DNA from: Branchinecta lynchi
Taxonomy: Eukaryota; Arthropoda; Branchiopoda; Anostraca; Branchinectidae
Assembly: GCA_023053575.1 (NCBI GenBank)
Contig: JAKZAP010000016.1
Coordinates: forward strand, 14,526,030 to 14,590,029
DNA length: 64,000 nt
Direction: 5' to 3'
A program made the position numbers and the translations under genes. The notes beneath the pieces are model-generated. The model saw nothing but the letters and a program-made list of their open reading frames with translations. It did no database searches and was not told the DNA's origin. Below are positions 1 to 11,616 of this stretch, piece after piece. How positions within the stretch are numbered: the first letter of the stretch is position 1; each line of letters opens with the position of its first letter.

Positions 1-260
1 TTCCCTGGTTCAATTTTCTCTTGTTTCGTTATTTTTTCCCCCCTTCAGCTTCTGTTTCTTTGCTGTCAGAACCTGCCCCAAATGTTTTTGTCCGGCCGTC
101 CACTGGTGCCGTTTTCACAGAAACAAATTTGCAACTCTCAAGCTGTTGTATTGATTACGGCAGAGCCAATCTTATATTACCTAAATAAAAATCAGCGACG
201 ATACAAGTTGGTTAGGCACCACCAAAATGATTTTGTGCAAAGAAAGTACACAAACGTCGG

Positions 261-1160
261 TTTTTGGGATCCCAAACATAATTTGAGGGATATCTGTGGC
301 ATCGCAAGGGTTGTCCGTCTATCCGTCTGTTAGCACGATAACTCTCGAAGGGAATGAGATATTTTGATGAAACTTGGTGTGAGGATTCTTTGAATCAAGG
401 GTAAGGGTAAGGCCTTACATTTAGGGGTGGGGGTCCAAATTAAGGACCAGACAAAATATTTTTAAAATGCTAATGTGATAGTCGATTATGGGGTAAGAAG
501 ACATGCTGAACACGGCAGTGAAAAACATTTTCTTGCCAGACGAGTAGTTTGTCCGGAATCCGGTAAAAATCGGAAAGCTGGTTAAAAGTAAAAGTTTCAT
601 TTGAAGGTGTTTAAATGTTCAGTTTAGGGACAAGAAGACATGCTGAACACTCATCTGAAAAGCATTTTCTACTCGGACATCTAGTTCGCCAGGAATCCGG
701 CCAGAAACGGAAAATTTGTTAGAAGCAAAAGTTTTATTTGAAGTTGATTTGGTCACAGGTTTAGGAGTAAGAAGAGACGCTGAGTCTGTATATGACAATA
801 ATGTTTTACCCGGACATATTATTTGTCCGGAATCCGGTTGTAACCGGAATTGTTTTTACAAGTTAAAGTTTTATTTGAAGTTGATTAGATGTTCTTTATA
901 GAAATAAGGATACATGCTGAATTCATTTATGCATTTTCATTTTTTGCTGGACAATAGTTCGCTCGGAATTCGGCCGAAACCGGAAATTTGGCAGAAGTAA
1001 AGCAGGAAGTTTCGGTCAGTATCGTCAAAATCGATACGGCTTATAGAGGTATATCTGAACTTGGTTTTCTCTGATGATTAGCCTGGCCAAGACAAGACCC
1101 AATTGTCTGGAAAAAAATATTAAATTTTTTGGGGTCCCGTCGAAACTTTTGGTATTGTTC
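261..1160 (+). mobile_element. satellite-bearing element, family R1, copy a
   Basis: It begins TTTTTGGGATCCCAAACAT and ends in TTTTTGGGGTCCCGTCGAAAC, so both ends carry a GGGATCCC-like palindrome. The interior has the module AGCACGATAACTCTCGAAGG, followed by degenerate units of about 120-140 bp, each with CCGGAATCCGG and AAAGTTTTATTTGAAGTTGA. It is the shortest and most diverged of three long copies. No coding capacity was seen. Confidence 0.75.
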
Positions 1161-2159
1161 ATGATTGCAAAAGTGGGACGACGGGAGTTTTTGACAGAAG
1201 AAGCGTACAAGTGTAACAGCTCTGAAGAATAATTTCGCGTAATTTATTTTTTTGTAGCGAGGTGTGCAGACCCGATGTCCGGACCTACCCTTATGATGAA
1301 CCTGACCCCCTCTCTCCTACTGTTAATTGCAGGGTAAGTTGGATTTAAGGTTTACTCTTGGCTGTGAGTATTATTGACTTCGTATTATATTCTAGGCTAT
1401 ACTCTGTCTACCGAAAGGCTTTTCAGGAGCAAGAAAGAAAACCACCAAGGCCATGCAACATTTCTAGAGACTTTGGAGTAACATTAAGAAATCAAACCAT
1501 TATGAAGTAAACCGGAAGTAAACGGGCAAAATTTACAAATTTCTCTGTAAAACAACTGAACATTAAATAAGAAATTCTTCTTGAATTAGCGGTAGATACT
1601 AACGAATGAGAAATAATAGACTGTTCCTTCTTATATGTTCTGAGAATTAAAAAGAACAAAAAGAAGACAATTTTCTCCAAGAAGAAAACATCATTTCCTT
1701 TTATGGTGAGTAGGCTACTGAAAGGTAGTCACCGTTTTGATTAATCAGGGTTGCCTAATTGCATCACGTATAATGCAGTTTTCATAGTGTAGCCTAGTAT
1801 TTTTTTTGTAATTGTTTTCGCGCCACTGATGCGCTAACTAGCAAATTAGGCTAGTGCACCATCTTCTTAGCTTACAGAACCTTCGGCTGTAACTAGCCGC
1901 CATTTCTCAAAACTTTTGCCCGCCAAAGCTAGAAGTTGCGACCCCTAGATTGACTCGATCGAAGCCCCTGCGCCATTTTCACTCAATCAAGTTTAGAACT
2001 GATTGCCACTTTTTCCTCAGCTATTGTTTACGTAATTAAGTCAGCGTCTATTCTCCGTTCCTGTCCAAGTTTCTTGTGTTTCTAGTCTTTATCAACAAAT
2101 CGTAAAGTGGACATGTTTCCGTTTAAAATGTTATTTTTTCCACAAGAGGCTCCGACGTT

Positions 2160-2245
2160 TCGCTGGGATCGAACCCAGCAAGGAAAGTTTACAGCCAAGC
2201 TTGACAATCAAGCCCTTGAGTAGAAGAAAACCGTCTTGAGCTGTA
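2160..2245 (-). other. tRNA-like remnant
   Basis: On the minus strand GGGTTCGATCCCAGCG resembles a tRNA B box and T-arm, followed by a long GTTTACAGC...GCTGTAAAC inverted repeat. No convincing acceptor stem or complete cloverleaf is visible. It is probably a tRNA pseudogene or SINE head. Confidence 0.3.
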
Positions 2246-2544
2246 AACCGCAGTAGAAAATCAAGCCTGGATTGGCATTTGGCTGGCGAAGTGTGTGGGT
2301 TATTCTTGGGGATGAGGGAGGGGAAGGTACTCCCTACCCGAAAAATGCTTACGAATCACTCTGTTTCTCGAGGTAATATTGGAATAGTGAGGGACGCAGA
2401 ACTTTTCGAAGATTATTGTATCCGTAGTTCTGTAGACAATGTTCGCGTGTTGTAGCCTATAATTGGCGATTCGAATGGTCTCAAAATTGTTTTGTAGATT
2501 TTTCTTTTTCATGTCTTCACCCTATGTTGACCGTCTCATGGGGT

Positions 2545-2995
2545 TTTAAAATTTCCTGCCTTACTTCTGCTAAATTTCCGGTTTTGACCGAATTCCGGGT
2601 GAAAAACTTGTCCGGCCAGAAATGAAGTTTAGAAATGAGATCAGCATCTTTCCTTACCCCTACATCTAACCTTTAACCAGCTTCAGATACGACTTTTACT
2701 TTTAACAGATTTTCTGGTTTGGCCGGATTTTGGGTGAACTACTTGTCCGGTGAGAAAATAATTGTCAAATATGGATTCAGCATGTCTCCCTACCCCAAAA
2801 ATTGACTGTCACATTAGCTTTTAATTTTTGTTTGCAACTTAGTTTGGAACCCCTCCACCAGAGCCCATCTGAAGACCTTGGCATATACTATGGCCTAAAG
2901 AATCCTCACACCAAATTTGAACACAATTTCTTATCCCCTTCAAGGGGTTCCCTTGCTGACAGGTATCCCGTCATTTACGTGTTGGTACCCCAAAA
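2545..2995 (-). mobile_element. R1-family fragment, reverse orientation
   Basis: Reverse-strand units contain the R1 signatures: an AAATTTCCGGTTT core, CCGGAATTC-like cores and spacers rich in AACTTCA. The right edge, near 2965-3000, is a degenerate complement of the GGGATCCCAAAACGTAAGTG left end. It is diverged from the long copies. Confidence 0.6.
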
Positions 2996-3552
2996 TGACC
3001 GGTTGCAGGTCCGGGGAGAATAGCAGTTCTGAGGAGATGAGAAATAGATTGAAAATGTACAACAGGAGTGTATACGAAAAATAAATGAACTTACTTAAAC
3101 TTAGAGTTAGCTTACTTAAAGTAGGGATGGGGGGGGGGGGTCTAAGTCCTTGAGGATAAAAAAATATGACTGGCTCTTACCTGTTAAGGCTCAATTATCA
3201 TATCAGTAGAAACAGAGGACATGAAAGCCGGAGGTGAAAAACATCGAAGACAAAATAAGAATCTGCGTGCCGCAGGTGAAATTTTCTTAGACTCGCCTTT
3301 TTTTCTCGCAAATTCATCTACTTTCCATAGAAATATTAGCTTTTGTCTGGCTCAAATCCCGAACCTACAGCCCCATCAAATGACGCGCCCTACCCCTAAA
3401 CATATAGAATACTAGGAAAGGCACCGTGGGCGAAATTTGTTGGAAAGATGTATTCTCTGAGCATTCTTTTGTGAGCCCGAATCAAAATAAGAGCTAGCTG
3501 TGATATCGAGTCTTACATGAACGGGAATCTCAGCATTTACGATTGTCGAGAG

Positions 3553-3906
3553 CAGAGGCGTCACGACTGGGGGGGGGGGGGACGTCCCCCCAATGCTGTT
3601 GGCCAGTCGGTAAAAATAACTGAGTCGGCGCGAAGCGCGGCGATTTTTCGTCAAAACAGTTGATTTTTTTTTTCATGAAAACTGTCTGTTTTTCTGAAAA
3701 TCAGTCGATTTTTCGTCAAAACAGTCAGTTTTTCTGAAAATCAGTCGTCTTTTTTTCGAAACCGTCGTTTTTTTTCGAAACCGTCGTTTTTTCTTGAAAA
3801 CGGTCGTTTTTTTCTGCAAAAACAGTCGGTAAAATATACCAGCCCAGTAGGTAAATGACTTGCCCCCCCCCCCCCCCCCCAAACATTTTGGCTAGTAACA
3901 CCTCTG
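3553..3906. mobile_element. hAT-like MITE with G-rich termini, copy 1 (354 bp)
   Basis: Terminal inverted repeats CAGAGGCGTCACGAC and CAGAGGTGTTACTAGC are flanked by a perfect 8-bp duplication GTCGAGAG (3545-3552 and 3907-3914). Long G or C runs sit just inside each end. The interior is a degenerate tandem of about 20-25 bp with the core AAAATCAGTCGATTTTTCG. A GCGCGAAGCGC hairpin lies near 3630. Terminal CAGAGG plus 8-bp duplications are typical of hAT elements. Confidence 0.88.
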
Positions 3907-4204
3907 GTCGAGAGGGCTTTAGTTGTGGACGGGGAAGTATTTCAGGTTATCTGAGAGTTAATACTGAAATTTTGCATGAAGACCTACTATGATATTAGAT
4001 TTACATGTTCTGCCAACAAGTTGGAGTTCAAAGTAGAATCCGCTTACTAGAACATAGTTGAAATAACAAGCTTTTGTCAGGAGCTGATTTTTAACGAAAA
4101 TGCAGACAAAAACACTGTCAGTATACCTTTGTTGCTTGTGGAATATGCCCGAGTTGCAGGTGAAACCAAGAACAAATATTCTGACAGAACCTCTGTCTCC
4201 CTAT

Positions 4205-4580
4205 CTCTGTAATATGACTATGCGGAGTCGAATATTTCCCCATACCATACCCTGTCAACGAACGAGCGGAGATTACTGGCTTCGCGCCACATCACGTTTC
4301 GTTACCTCTACAAACAGCTAAATCGCTGCGAAGTTGCTGGCGAAGAAAAATAGGAGTCAAAGCTGATTGGTTCTATGGACGCGCTCCAGAGTGGGTCATC
4401 GCGCGGAGTACGCCTCCTGCCAGCCTCCTTCACTTTTTCTTGTGCGATAAGCAAAGCAACGCGACGATGGAAGAGCAGTGAACTGGTATCATCATTAGCT
4501 CAAAGCTAGAGTAAATACCTCTAGGTCCGCTCAGTTTTGTCGAGATTTTCATAGTCGCTGCATGCAACTAAAGGCAGAAG
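4205..4580. repeat. interspersed repeat, family Q, copy 1
   Basis: It shares ATGCGGAGTCGAATAT, CGTTACCT..CAAACAGCT, GCTGATTGGTT and AGTACCTCTAGG-like blocks, in the same order, with 48270-48625. Termini were not resolved. Confidence 0.6.
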
Positions 4581-5402
4581 TTCAATCTAATTATGTGTTC
4601 TTGGTGAAACTGTGCCAACTGATTCATTCTCAAATCATGTTGGTAGAGGGGGGAGGGGATCATGTGTAGAAATGTTATGCATTTTCACTGTTATTGCACA
4701 TTTATGATCCTTCAGATGGTCCAGAAGGCAGAGGAAAAAACAGAAATGTAAAAGATTAAATTCAATACAGTGAAGGGAAATGTCAGGGTACCGATGAATA
4801 AGAACAGTTTCACTCCGGTTTCGAATTCACTAAAGCCATTGAGATGGATCTTTAACTGTAGGATCTTTTAATTGTATGGGACGGTTCAGTTTTTGGTTAA
4901 CCGGTACAATGAAAACCCAGAACACACACTCAGGTGTTCTTAGAAGCCTTAAAGTTTAACTAAAAAGCCAACTTATTTTTTTCATCATTTAACTGAATAC
5001 ACTTAAGTATTTGGATTCTGCTAAGGGACTGTCTCCTCTAATAGTGCGCAAACCACCGTCCCCACAACGCAAATTCTACTATGACGCGGAAAATTTGAAC
5101 TCAATACAAACGCGGCTTTTCTGTTGCTTGTTATCGGCTTCGTGAACACTGCTTCCTGCGTAAAGACCTACCTTTCGTAAATCGTTTTCGGTAAGCAGAA
5201 TCCACAAATCCACCATGTGTCCACAAATCCGACAGGGAAAATCCACCATGTGAAATATCGATTATTTAGTGTACTGATTGCGTTTTTCAAGCACGTATGT
5301 GCTTTGTTTGTAACCCGTCAAGCCGGAATGATTTTTTTTTAGTTGTTGAACCTGAATCCTGAATAACATAATTTTTATCGGATCTTCAAACCTCTTTTAG
5401 TG

Positions 5403-5470
5403 AATTAGTAAGTAAGTAAGTAAGTAATTTATTTGTAACCCGCCATTTCGAAAAAGCGGAGAAAATAGTG
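5403..5470 (-). mobile_element. LINE 3' tail remnant
   Basis: On the minus strand, GGCGGGTTACAAATAAATTAC runs into (TTAC)n. A similar end occurs near 28398-28435. This is the form of a non-LTR retrotransposon 3' end with a simple-repeat tail. Confidence 0.45.
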
Positions 5471-5785
5471 ATGTGCGACGATATTGTCTTATCTCAGCCC
5501 TTTTTGGTTAAACCTTAAAGAACCGATCGTACTGATGATGACGAGTGCAGACTACTTCTGTAATTGCTACATAAACCCGGAGACTCGAATTTCTTGCCGT
5601 AAATTCTACTCCCCGTCCTTTAACGACAATTCATTGACTTCCACACTTGCTTTGGCTATTTTCGATGCGTATCATGCTATGTGTGAAAGGCTCACTTATT
5701 AGAATAAATGTTTATCTGAATCTTTCAGTGTTTTTGCTAGACTTTGACGGGCCTGGATAAAGGCTTAAACAGCCAAAGCCGTAGG

Positions 5786-5941
5786 CAAGGCCGTATCCAG
5801 GGGGGGGGGGGGGGTCGGGGGTTCAACCCCCAACAAAAATAATCATTGTTTATAGGATTTTCCCTCTGATCTATGTCTTGTTTGTCCGATCTAAAGGGCA
5901 ACCCCCCCCCCCCCCCAAATAAATTCCTGGATACGGGCCTG
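5786..5941. mobile_element. hAT-like MITE, GGCCCGTATCC family, copy 1 (156 bp)
   Basis: The ends are CAAGGCCGTATCCAGG and, inverted, CAGGCCCGTATCCAGG. Flanks are GCCGTAGG and GTCGTAGG, an 8-bp duplication with one mismatch. Poly-G and poly-C runs of more than 13 bases lie inside the ends and could pair with each other or form quadruplexes. Confidence 0.85.
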
Positions 5942-6113
5942 GTCGTAGGTAATCTGTTAAAAAGCAGAGCCTGGTTTTAGATTATTCAATTAAGCTATTT
6001 TAGTATGTTGTAACATAAAACAGTACAGTCGTTCCACATCTTATAGTAAATTTCAAATATCTGCTAGAACTACTACCGTGGGCCCCGTAACTCTAGATTG
6101 TCGGTAAAGTATA

Positions 6114-6786
6114 AGCCGCGTTCTATTCAACAACAGTCATCTATTATTGTCGACGACCAGCCCTTGATTCCAGTTATTTAGAGCGTGTTCCACCCTTGTA
6201 ACAATAGTTACTATTAGTTACTATTTCCGTTCCATCCTCACGAAAAGTTACTACGCTGACCGTTCCAACCTTGTCGGAATAGTAACTAATAGTTACTATT
6301 TGCTTACCATGCTCGGGAGCGTGGTAAGCGTAGTAACTACGCATCTCTGGAATGTGATTGGTCGGATTTCGCCCCTGGTGTGAGATCCTGCTGGAAAATA
6401 GAAAAATCGTTCCAGCCTTGACGGCAAAAAGTCAGAATTCGTGACGTCATGCGTAGTAACTATGGTAAGTAGGATGGAACACACGCTCTTAACTACGGCG
6501 TAGCGCTATTGTTGTTTTATTTAAAAGCTGTAGTCGTAGTTCTACCAACCGTTGGATAATATCCGAAATTCCGGACGAGAATTTTTTTTTTCGTTCTAGG
6601 ATTCCCGTCGAAGCTCTAGCGATGATGAAAATGGTTCGTCTATTGTCGTTCGATTCGCTCGACGAAAAACGGAATTTTCGTTAAGAATGACGTCAATTAT
6701 CCGTGAAGAAAACGACTACAGCCAATTTTAGAGATAATGTAGGTGGATGCTGGGTGGATGACTGTTGGTAAATCGAACGCCGCTAT
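6114..6786. mobile_element. AGCCGCGTTC MITE, copy A (interrupted)
   Basis: Ends AGCCGCGTTCTATTC and, inverted, AGCGGCGTTCGATTT are flanked by ATA on both sides. The interior matches copy B (6837-7180) block by block, but it is split by the 308-bp MITE at 6181-6488. About 365 bp remain without the insert. Confidence 0.8.
6181..6488. mobile_element. GAGCGTGTTCC MITE, copy 1 (308 bp)
   Basis: Terminal inverted repeat GAGCGTGTTCCA(C/T)CC, with TTA duplicated at 6178-6180 and 6489-6491. The interior is rich in TAGTTACTA and AGTAACTA motifs and is AT-rich. It is nested in the AGCCGCGTTC element. The 3-bp W-rich duplication suggests PIF/Harbinger-like mobilisation, which is inference. Confidence 0.9.
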
Positions 6787-6836
6787 AAACGTCACCGATC
6801 CGTTTATTACAGTATCTGAGGGAATTCCAGGTTTTT

Positions 6837-7181
6837 AGCCGCGTTCGATTCATCAACAGTTATCTATTATTGTCGACGACCAGCCCTAGATGCCGTTTTA
6901 TTCAACTACGGCGTACTGCTTTTGTTGTTTTATTTAAAACTGTAGTCGTAGTTCTACGAATCCGTCGGATAATTTCCGAAATTCCCGACGTAAGTTTTTT
7001 TTTCCGTTCTGTGATTTCCGTCGAAGTTCTAGCGATTATGAAAGTCGTTCGTCTGTTGTCGTTCGATTCACTCTACGAAAATAAAAATTTGCGTTGAGAA
7101 TGACGTCATTATTCGTGAATGAAACGACTATAGACAACTTTAGGATAATATAGTCGGATAACCGCTGGTGAATTGAACGCG
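6837..7181. mobile_element. AGCCGCGTTC MITE, copy B (uninterrupted)
   Basis: AGCCGCGTTCGATTCATC at the left and GAATTGAACGCGGCT at the right, flanked by TTT. The interior contains ATCTATTATTGTCGACGACC and GAATGACGTCATTATTCG. It is the unfilled counterpart of copy A. Confidence 0.82.
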
Positions 7182-7189
7182 GCTTTTAT

Positions 7190-7370
7190 TCGTTCTCTTG
7201 ACGCTAGCCATACTTTGTATAAGGGTATGTGGCCCCATGTGTAAATAAGAGTATCAAAATCTATGTGTTATATGTTGTGTGTTCTTGTCTTTTTTTCTTT
7301 CTTTTCTTTCATACTCGTGTTTGTGACTTTTGTCTTAAAAATGGGAAAATCATTCATTCATTCATTCAAT
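7190..7370 (+). mobile_element. LINE 3' end remnant
   Basis: A 3'-UTR-like stretch (GGGTATGTGGCCCCATGTG, then pyrimidine-rich sequence) ends in (CATT)n at 7349-7368. It resembles the tail ends of non-LTR elements at 48099 and 56925. No coding part was recognised. Confidence 0.45.
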
Positions 7371-7744
7371 GCGAGATATCCTTTAAGGAACTAATAACCC
7401 GCCAACAGTCTGTCGAAAAGGCGCTGTCCAAGGTTAACTAACGTTAAACGAAGCATACTTCTGCTGTGCCTTTATTACATCAATGCCCCTAGTTTGGCAC
7501 CCCTCTCTCCGATACTCATGGTACTCATTCCCCAATTTTTCAGAACGCTTCGACCTTGTCCCCCCTCTATTGATCTGAAGCTGCCGCCCCCTCGTTCCTA
7601 AATCATCGCTCAAAGAAAGATTTCCGCTGCTATAGCTTTTCTTGGAGAAGTAGAGATGTTCTAAGAGATGTGCAGTCTCCGATGCGCCCGAGGCCTGGGA
7701 ACATTTCTCCGCCGATAAATCAGTTGACGTGTTATCAGCCATCA

Positions 7745-8450
7745 GCAACGTGGAAATGGGATAACACCTTACTTAAGGAAACCTTACGGTAGGAATTTTC
7801 AGGTGGGAATTTTGTGCTTCCGGAATTATGTATTGTTATGCTGGAAAGAGGCGTTTCCGGTCCGGATTTCCGCACTTCGGTTCCGCTGGAGGAATTTGAA
7901 AATTCTGAACTCTTCCAGACCCGATTGATGGGGATGTTACTGGAAATGGGCTGAAAACCTACCCAAGGAAACTTTGCGGCGGGGATTGGTGCTGCCAAAA
8001 TTAATACAGCGTTATGCTGGAAAGAGGCTTTCGGTTTTCCAGTCCGAATTTTCTGCTCTTCGGTTCCGCGGGGGGAATTTGAAATTCTGAACTTTTCCTG
8101 ACCGGACTGATGGTAGTGGTACTGGAAATAGATGGACACCATACCCAAGGATGGCCTACGATGTAAATATTCTAGTGTGTTTTGTGGTCCGGAAAGTCTT
8201 GGCGCAGCAGACTGTCGGACTTCCGGTTGGGTCGGTTCCGCCCCGCGTGGATAACACCTTACAAGGAAGGCATACGATAGAAATGTTCAGGTGTGTCTGT
8301 CGGACGTTCCGGAACTATATGGCGTGGCAGATGGTTGGATTTGCGGCCCGGATTTCCTGCGATTCCTTGAGTTCCTGTTCGGAAAGTCGGAAAATTTCAG
8401 CTTTTCCTCCGTATAGGGGGGAAAATCCGGCCGGGAATTCCAAACTGTGA
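7745..8450. repeat. diverged tandem repeat, about 180-190 bp units
   Basis: Anchors of the type GGAAATGGGATAACACCTTA / AAGGAAACC recur near 7755, 7943, 8123 and 8250. Units share GTTATGCTGGAAAGAGGC, TTCGGTTCCGC and GGAATTTGAAATTCTGAAC. The last unit is truncated. Open frames through the array change between units and are unlikely to be genes. Confidence 0.7.
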
Positions 8451-9042
8451 CCGCAAATTACCTGATCCTCTGTACGCACCATTACAGGATACTAGGTACA
8501 TAGGAATCCCCATGAAGCGATAAGAAAGGACGATACAGTCCCTGTTCTTTTATTGTAAAGGTGAGACACATATGGTCCACCTGCAACGTTATAGCCAGCC
8601 ACAACCAAAGAGACTACAGAGAACCACAGAGACAACCAAACCTTCGTCCAAAGGAAACGTCTAAATTGGGCTTTCCCTTGTATGAACTATTCTACTGCTA
8701 GCCCTAACGTTAATTTCTTCACTTTAGTAGACTTGTTTTCGGTTTCGCCGGTTAGCCTTTTCTTCTTCTTTTCTTGGTGTGGGAAAAAATGTCTCCATCT
8801 CGGAAGTCATTTATCGGTCTACGCAACGTCTTGTTCAGTGCCTACGTACATAAATTAATCTCCTTGGACCCTTATTCGACTATATCTGTCAGTCCCAGGA
8901 GTAGAGGAAGAAAGTACACATTGACGTGCAACGGTCACCAGCAAGTTTATGGGCCTCTTTTTTAAGCAATGTTAAGGCCGTCGCCCTTCCCCACGAAGAT
9001 GGTAGTCTTTCCTTGAACCTCGAATTTTCTTCGATATTTTAC

Positions 9043-9321
9043 CAGAGGCGTCATTTCGGGGGGGGGGGGGATCTCTTCGCATTCTTTAACATGAATCTTT
9101 CACGGGTGAGACTGAAATTTCTTAAGCGATGAACAACGTATGAACGAGAAGTAAACAATATATTCTAAAAGACTGAATAGACAGATACTCAGTGATAAGT
9201 AGTATTTGCATATTATTTTTTTGCCTCGTTGACTAGGCTTTACAGTGGCCTTTCATGGGCAGCTCTGGGCCGCTTGAAAAGCCAGGGGCAGATGCCCCCC
9301 TGGCCCCTAAATGGCGCCCCT
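9043..9321. mobile_element. probable hAT-like MITE with G-rich end
   Basis: Left CAGAGGCGTCATTTCGG is followed by poly-G. Right, inverted, is CAGGGGCGCCATTTAGG. No matching 8-bp flanks were found, so one end may be eroded. Confidence 0.5.
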
Positions 9322-10754
9322 GGGTTATAACAGTTAAAGAAGGAAAAACGAGATTTGGGGGAGGGGTTTCTTGGTCAGCTTCTTATCCCTCTAAGATGTG
9401 AGCGAGGGATAAATGCAGTTGCGGTTTCCTGAAAATCCACGATAATCTAATTTTTTGTTTCTCTCATTATGAATGGTCAGCTTGGCTTCAAACCTTGTAC
9501 ATTTTACCCCTATTTGTGTCTAGGTAAAAGATGACTACCCATCAGAATGGCAGGGTCGATGCAAAGACTATAGCAGCGGAACAGAGAGGAAAGTCCTTTA
9601 AAGGCATGTTATGGAAAATCAAGGAGCTCGAGCGACCCGCTCATAACATATCGAGTAGTTTGTTAGTCGAAATGTTAGCATACCCGAAATGCAAAAATAT
9701 TTGAACTTTTGAACTTGAATGTTCTACCGGTGACGACATGTACACAGCATTTGCCTTGAGATTTGCCTCCCTTGTTCAGCCTCTTATTCCAGTATTGGTC
9801 GAGGGGTTTCCCACTCTCGATTTGAGTGTACAGCAAGTGCCCGGTGTCCTGGTGCCTTGCCGATGCTGGCCCCGGCTGACACTAGCCGCAACAGTTTGCC
9901 ACGCATTAGAACAGTAAAATCAGCATGTTTAGAAGGGGAATCGCCTGATCTATGTCCGGCACGGGTGCCAGCTCTGCTGGTTTCGGCCGGTGCCGGGACA
10001 TTAGGTGTACATCAGGTGCCGTGGAGTGGGCAACCCCTCGGTATGGGTCTGATGTTACGTATGAGGGATTATGGATTACCGCTTGGTGCAAGAAGAAAGT
10101 GTATTGGAAATAGGGGAAGGTCAGGTCAGGTCCATCTTCTTGCCTTATGTGTGTAGAAATGAGTGAGGATGTATGACGCCTTTTATTTGAATCCAAGGAG
10201 TTACAGGGACTTTGAGAGGATGTTTTGGGGGTAGGGAGAATTGATCAGAAATTTATTATTAAAATGATGGATTTTAAAGAAATTAGATTATTGAGAAGTT
10301 TCCCAAGTTAGCTTTTAAACACCTGGAAGATTTCTTCTGGTGCGGAGAAACTGTGTAGGCTATATAATTGATTTTAATGTGTTTTCATATCGTTTTTGTT
10401 GCATGATGGTCTTATGGCTTTAATAAGCAAATAAATACATTCATTTTTAAGACCTGATCGTTCGTTAGCCGCGCAACCGTACAAAATACTAAAACAAGTA
10501 CCATATAATAATACATAGATGGCACTTTACACAAGGGACATGTACAGTGACCAACACACAAATAAAAAACGTGCCATAATAAAGAAGCAAGCTGGGGAGC
10601 AGTCACACACATGATTACTAAACGCGAGGACAAAGCTGAAACTGGCGTCCATTTAACTAATTCGTAATAGTAAGAAAAGCCTGTTCCTTTGTAGGAGGAA
10701 ACGCTGTCTACACGAAACAAATTGTTTCAGTGTAACTCCCCCCTTGTCTCAGAG

Positions 10755-10837
10755 ATGGCCAAGGAAAAGAAAGATGATACCCCGTGCGACTTTTTCGTCC
10801 CACTTCCAATTCAGACGTTCTTCTGGCGACAAACAGG
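10755..10837 (+). CDS. unc80: unc80 coding exon 1 (start codon)
   Basis: UNC80 is a large cytoplasmic scaffold subunit of the NALCN-UNC79-UNC80 sodium-leak channel complex, which sets resting excitability in neurons. This exon opens with ATG and encodes 27 residues plus 2 nt. It contains PLPIQTFLWRQT, which matches the extreme N-terminus of the family as I recall it. The donor is GG|GTAAGT at 10838, so the exon ends in phase 2, and exon 2 supplies the missing base. The residues before the block (MAKEKKDDTP) are charged, like the family's basic and acidic leader. No promoter was recognised, and part of the 5' UTR may be spliced in, since a TTTCAG lies about 30 bases before the ATG. Confidence 0.87.
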
Positions 10838-10909
10838 GTAAGTATTCAAATTTTTGTTAACAATTGTATTATTTATTTTTGGTTCTAACATTTTTACTTC
10901 TAAATTTCC

Positions 10910-11058
10910 AATGCGTGGAGTTGAGAGTGGAATGCGATAAGGCTGCGCTTGGCTTGACGCGGCAAAGTCATTCTTTGTGCGTCACAAAGGTCAAGAATGA
11001 TTTTACTCCCTCAAATGAGGTGCAGCCTTATCGCATGGAACGCTCAACTCTACGCAGC
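10910..11058. mobile_element. foldback MITE
   Basis: The arm GCGTGGAGTTGAGAGTGG...GCGATAAGGCTGC is mirrored by GCAGCCTTATCGC...CTCAACTCTACGC, giving inverted arms of about 34 bp around a short loop. Weaker inverted similarity (AAATTTCCAA / TTGGAAATTT) extends to about 10860-11105. Confidence 0.75.
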
Positions 11059-11616
11059 GAACAGTCATGTACCAATACAAAAATTTGGAAATTTCTCTTC
11101 GTCATATTATTTTAATTTATAGATTCGTGAAATTAAATATGCAACCTAAAGGTTCCAATAAGTACTTTAAGTAGGCAACTTGATCCACTTTCATTTGATA
11201 GGTTATCTTTCAATAAGCTGTTTTGGCTTCCTTTCATTTAGGTTTTCCGGCTCCGCCCGGTCTGCGATATAATTAAACCAATCGGTCAATCCGGTTTATT
11301 TTCCAAATAGATGAAAGCTACAAGAGGAATAAAATATTTACGAAATACAGAGACACGAAACAAATTAACTAATACACTTACAAGATACGACCAGAAATAA
11401 ATCATGGGATGAAACTATGTAAAGATTGGGGAGAAGAACTAGCAGGATATGGAGAAAACTGATTTCCAGTAATTGACCATTTGGACATAATACAATGTCC
11501 ATCTCCTGAAACTACCGATGTTCGTTGCACCCCGGGTTGTCTCTGGTTTTCCCTCACCGGCTTTCGGTTCTTGTCCTATTGCGCGGTTTTGTTCTCATAG
11601 TGAGTGTCCCTACTGA

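Larger units (their letters stand above)
1..10754. other. region upstream of the unc80 start codon
   Basis: No host gene was recognised. The region holds the repeats listed separately. The parts 1161-2540, 3000-3540, 4600-5400, 7441-7740, 8460-9040 and 9325-10754 show nothing I can name beyond short homopolymer runs (poly-G near 3130 and poly-T runs). A 57-codon open frame from an ATG at 9531 and a GC-richer stretch at 9840-10150 have no recognisable product. The unc80 promoter and any 5' UTR exons should lie here but could not be picked out. Confidence 0.6.

Noticed and set aside
2160..2245. Functional tRNA gene
   Set aside because: Only the B-box half looks right. No acceptor stem or proper D-arm can be formed.
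7735..8148. 137-codon minus-strand frame
   Set aside because: It reads through two units of the diverged tandem repeat and changes composition with the unit.
9857..10156. Open frames on both strands
   Set aside because: A GC-richer, internally repetitive stretch with no known domain and no splice context. Overlapping frames on both strands suggest composition, not coding.
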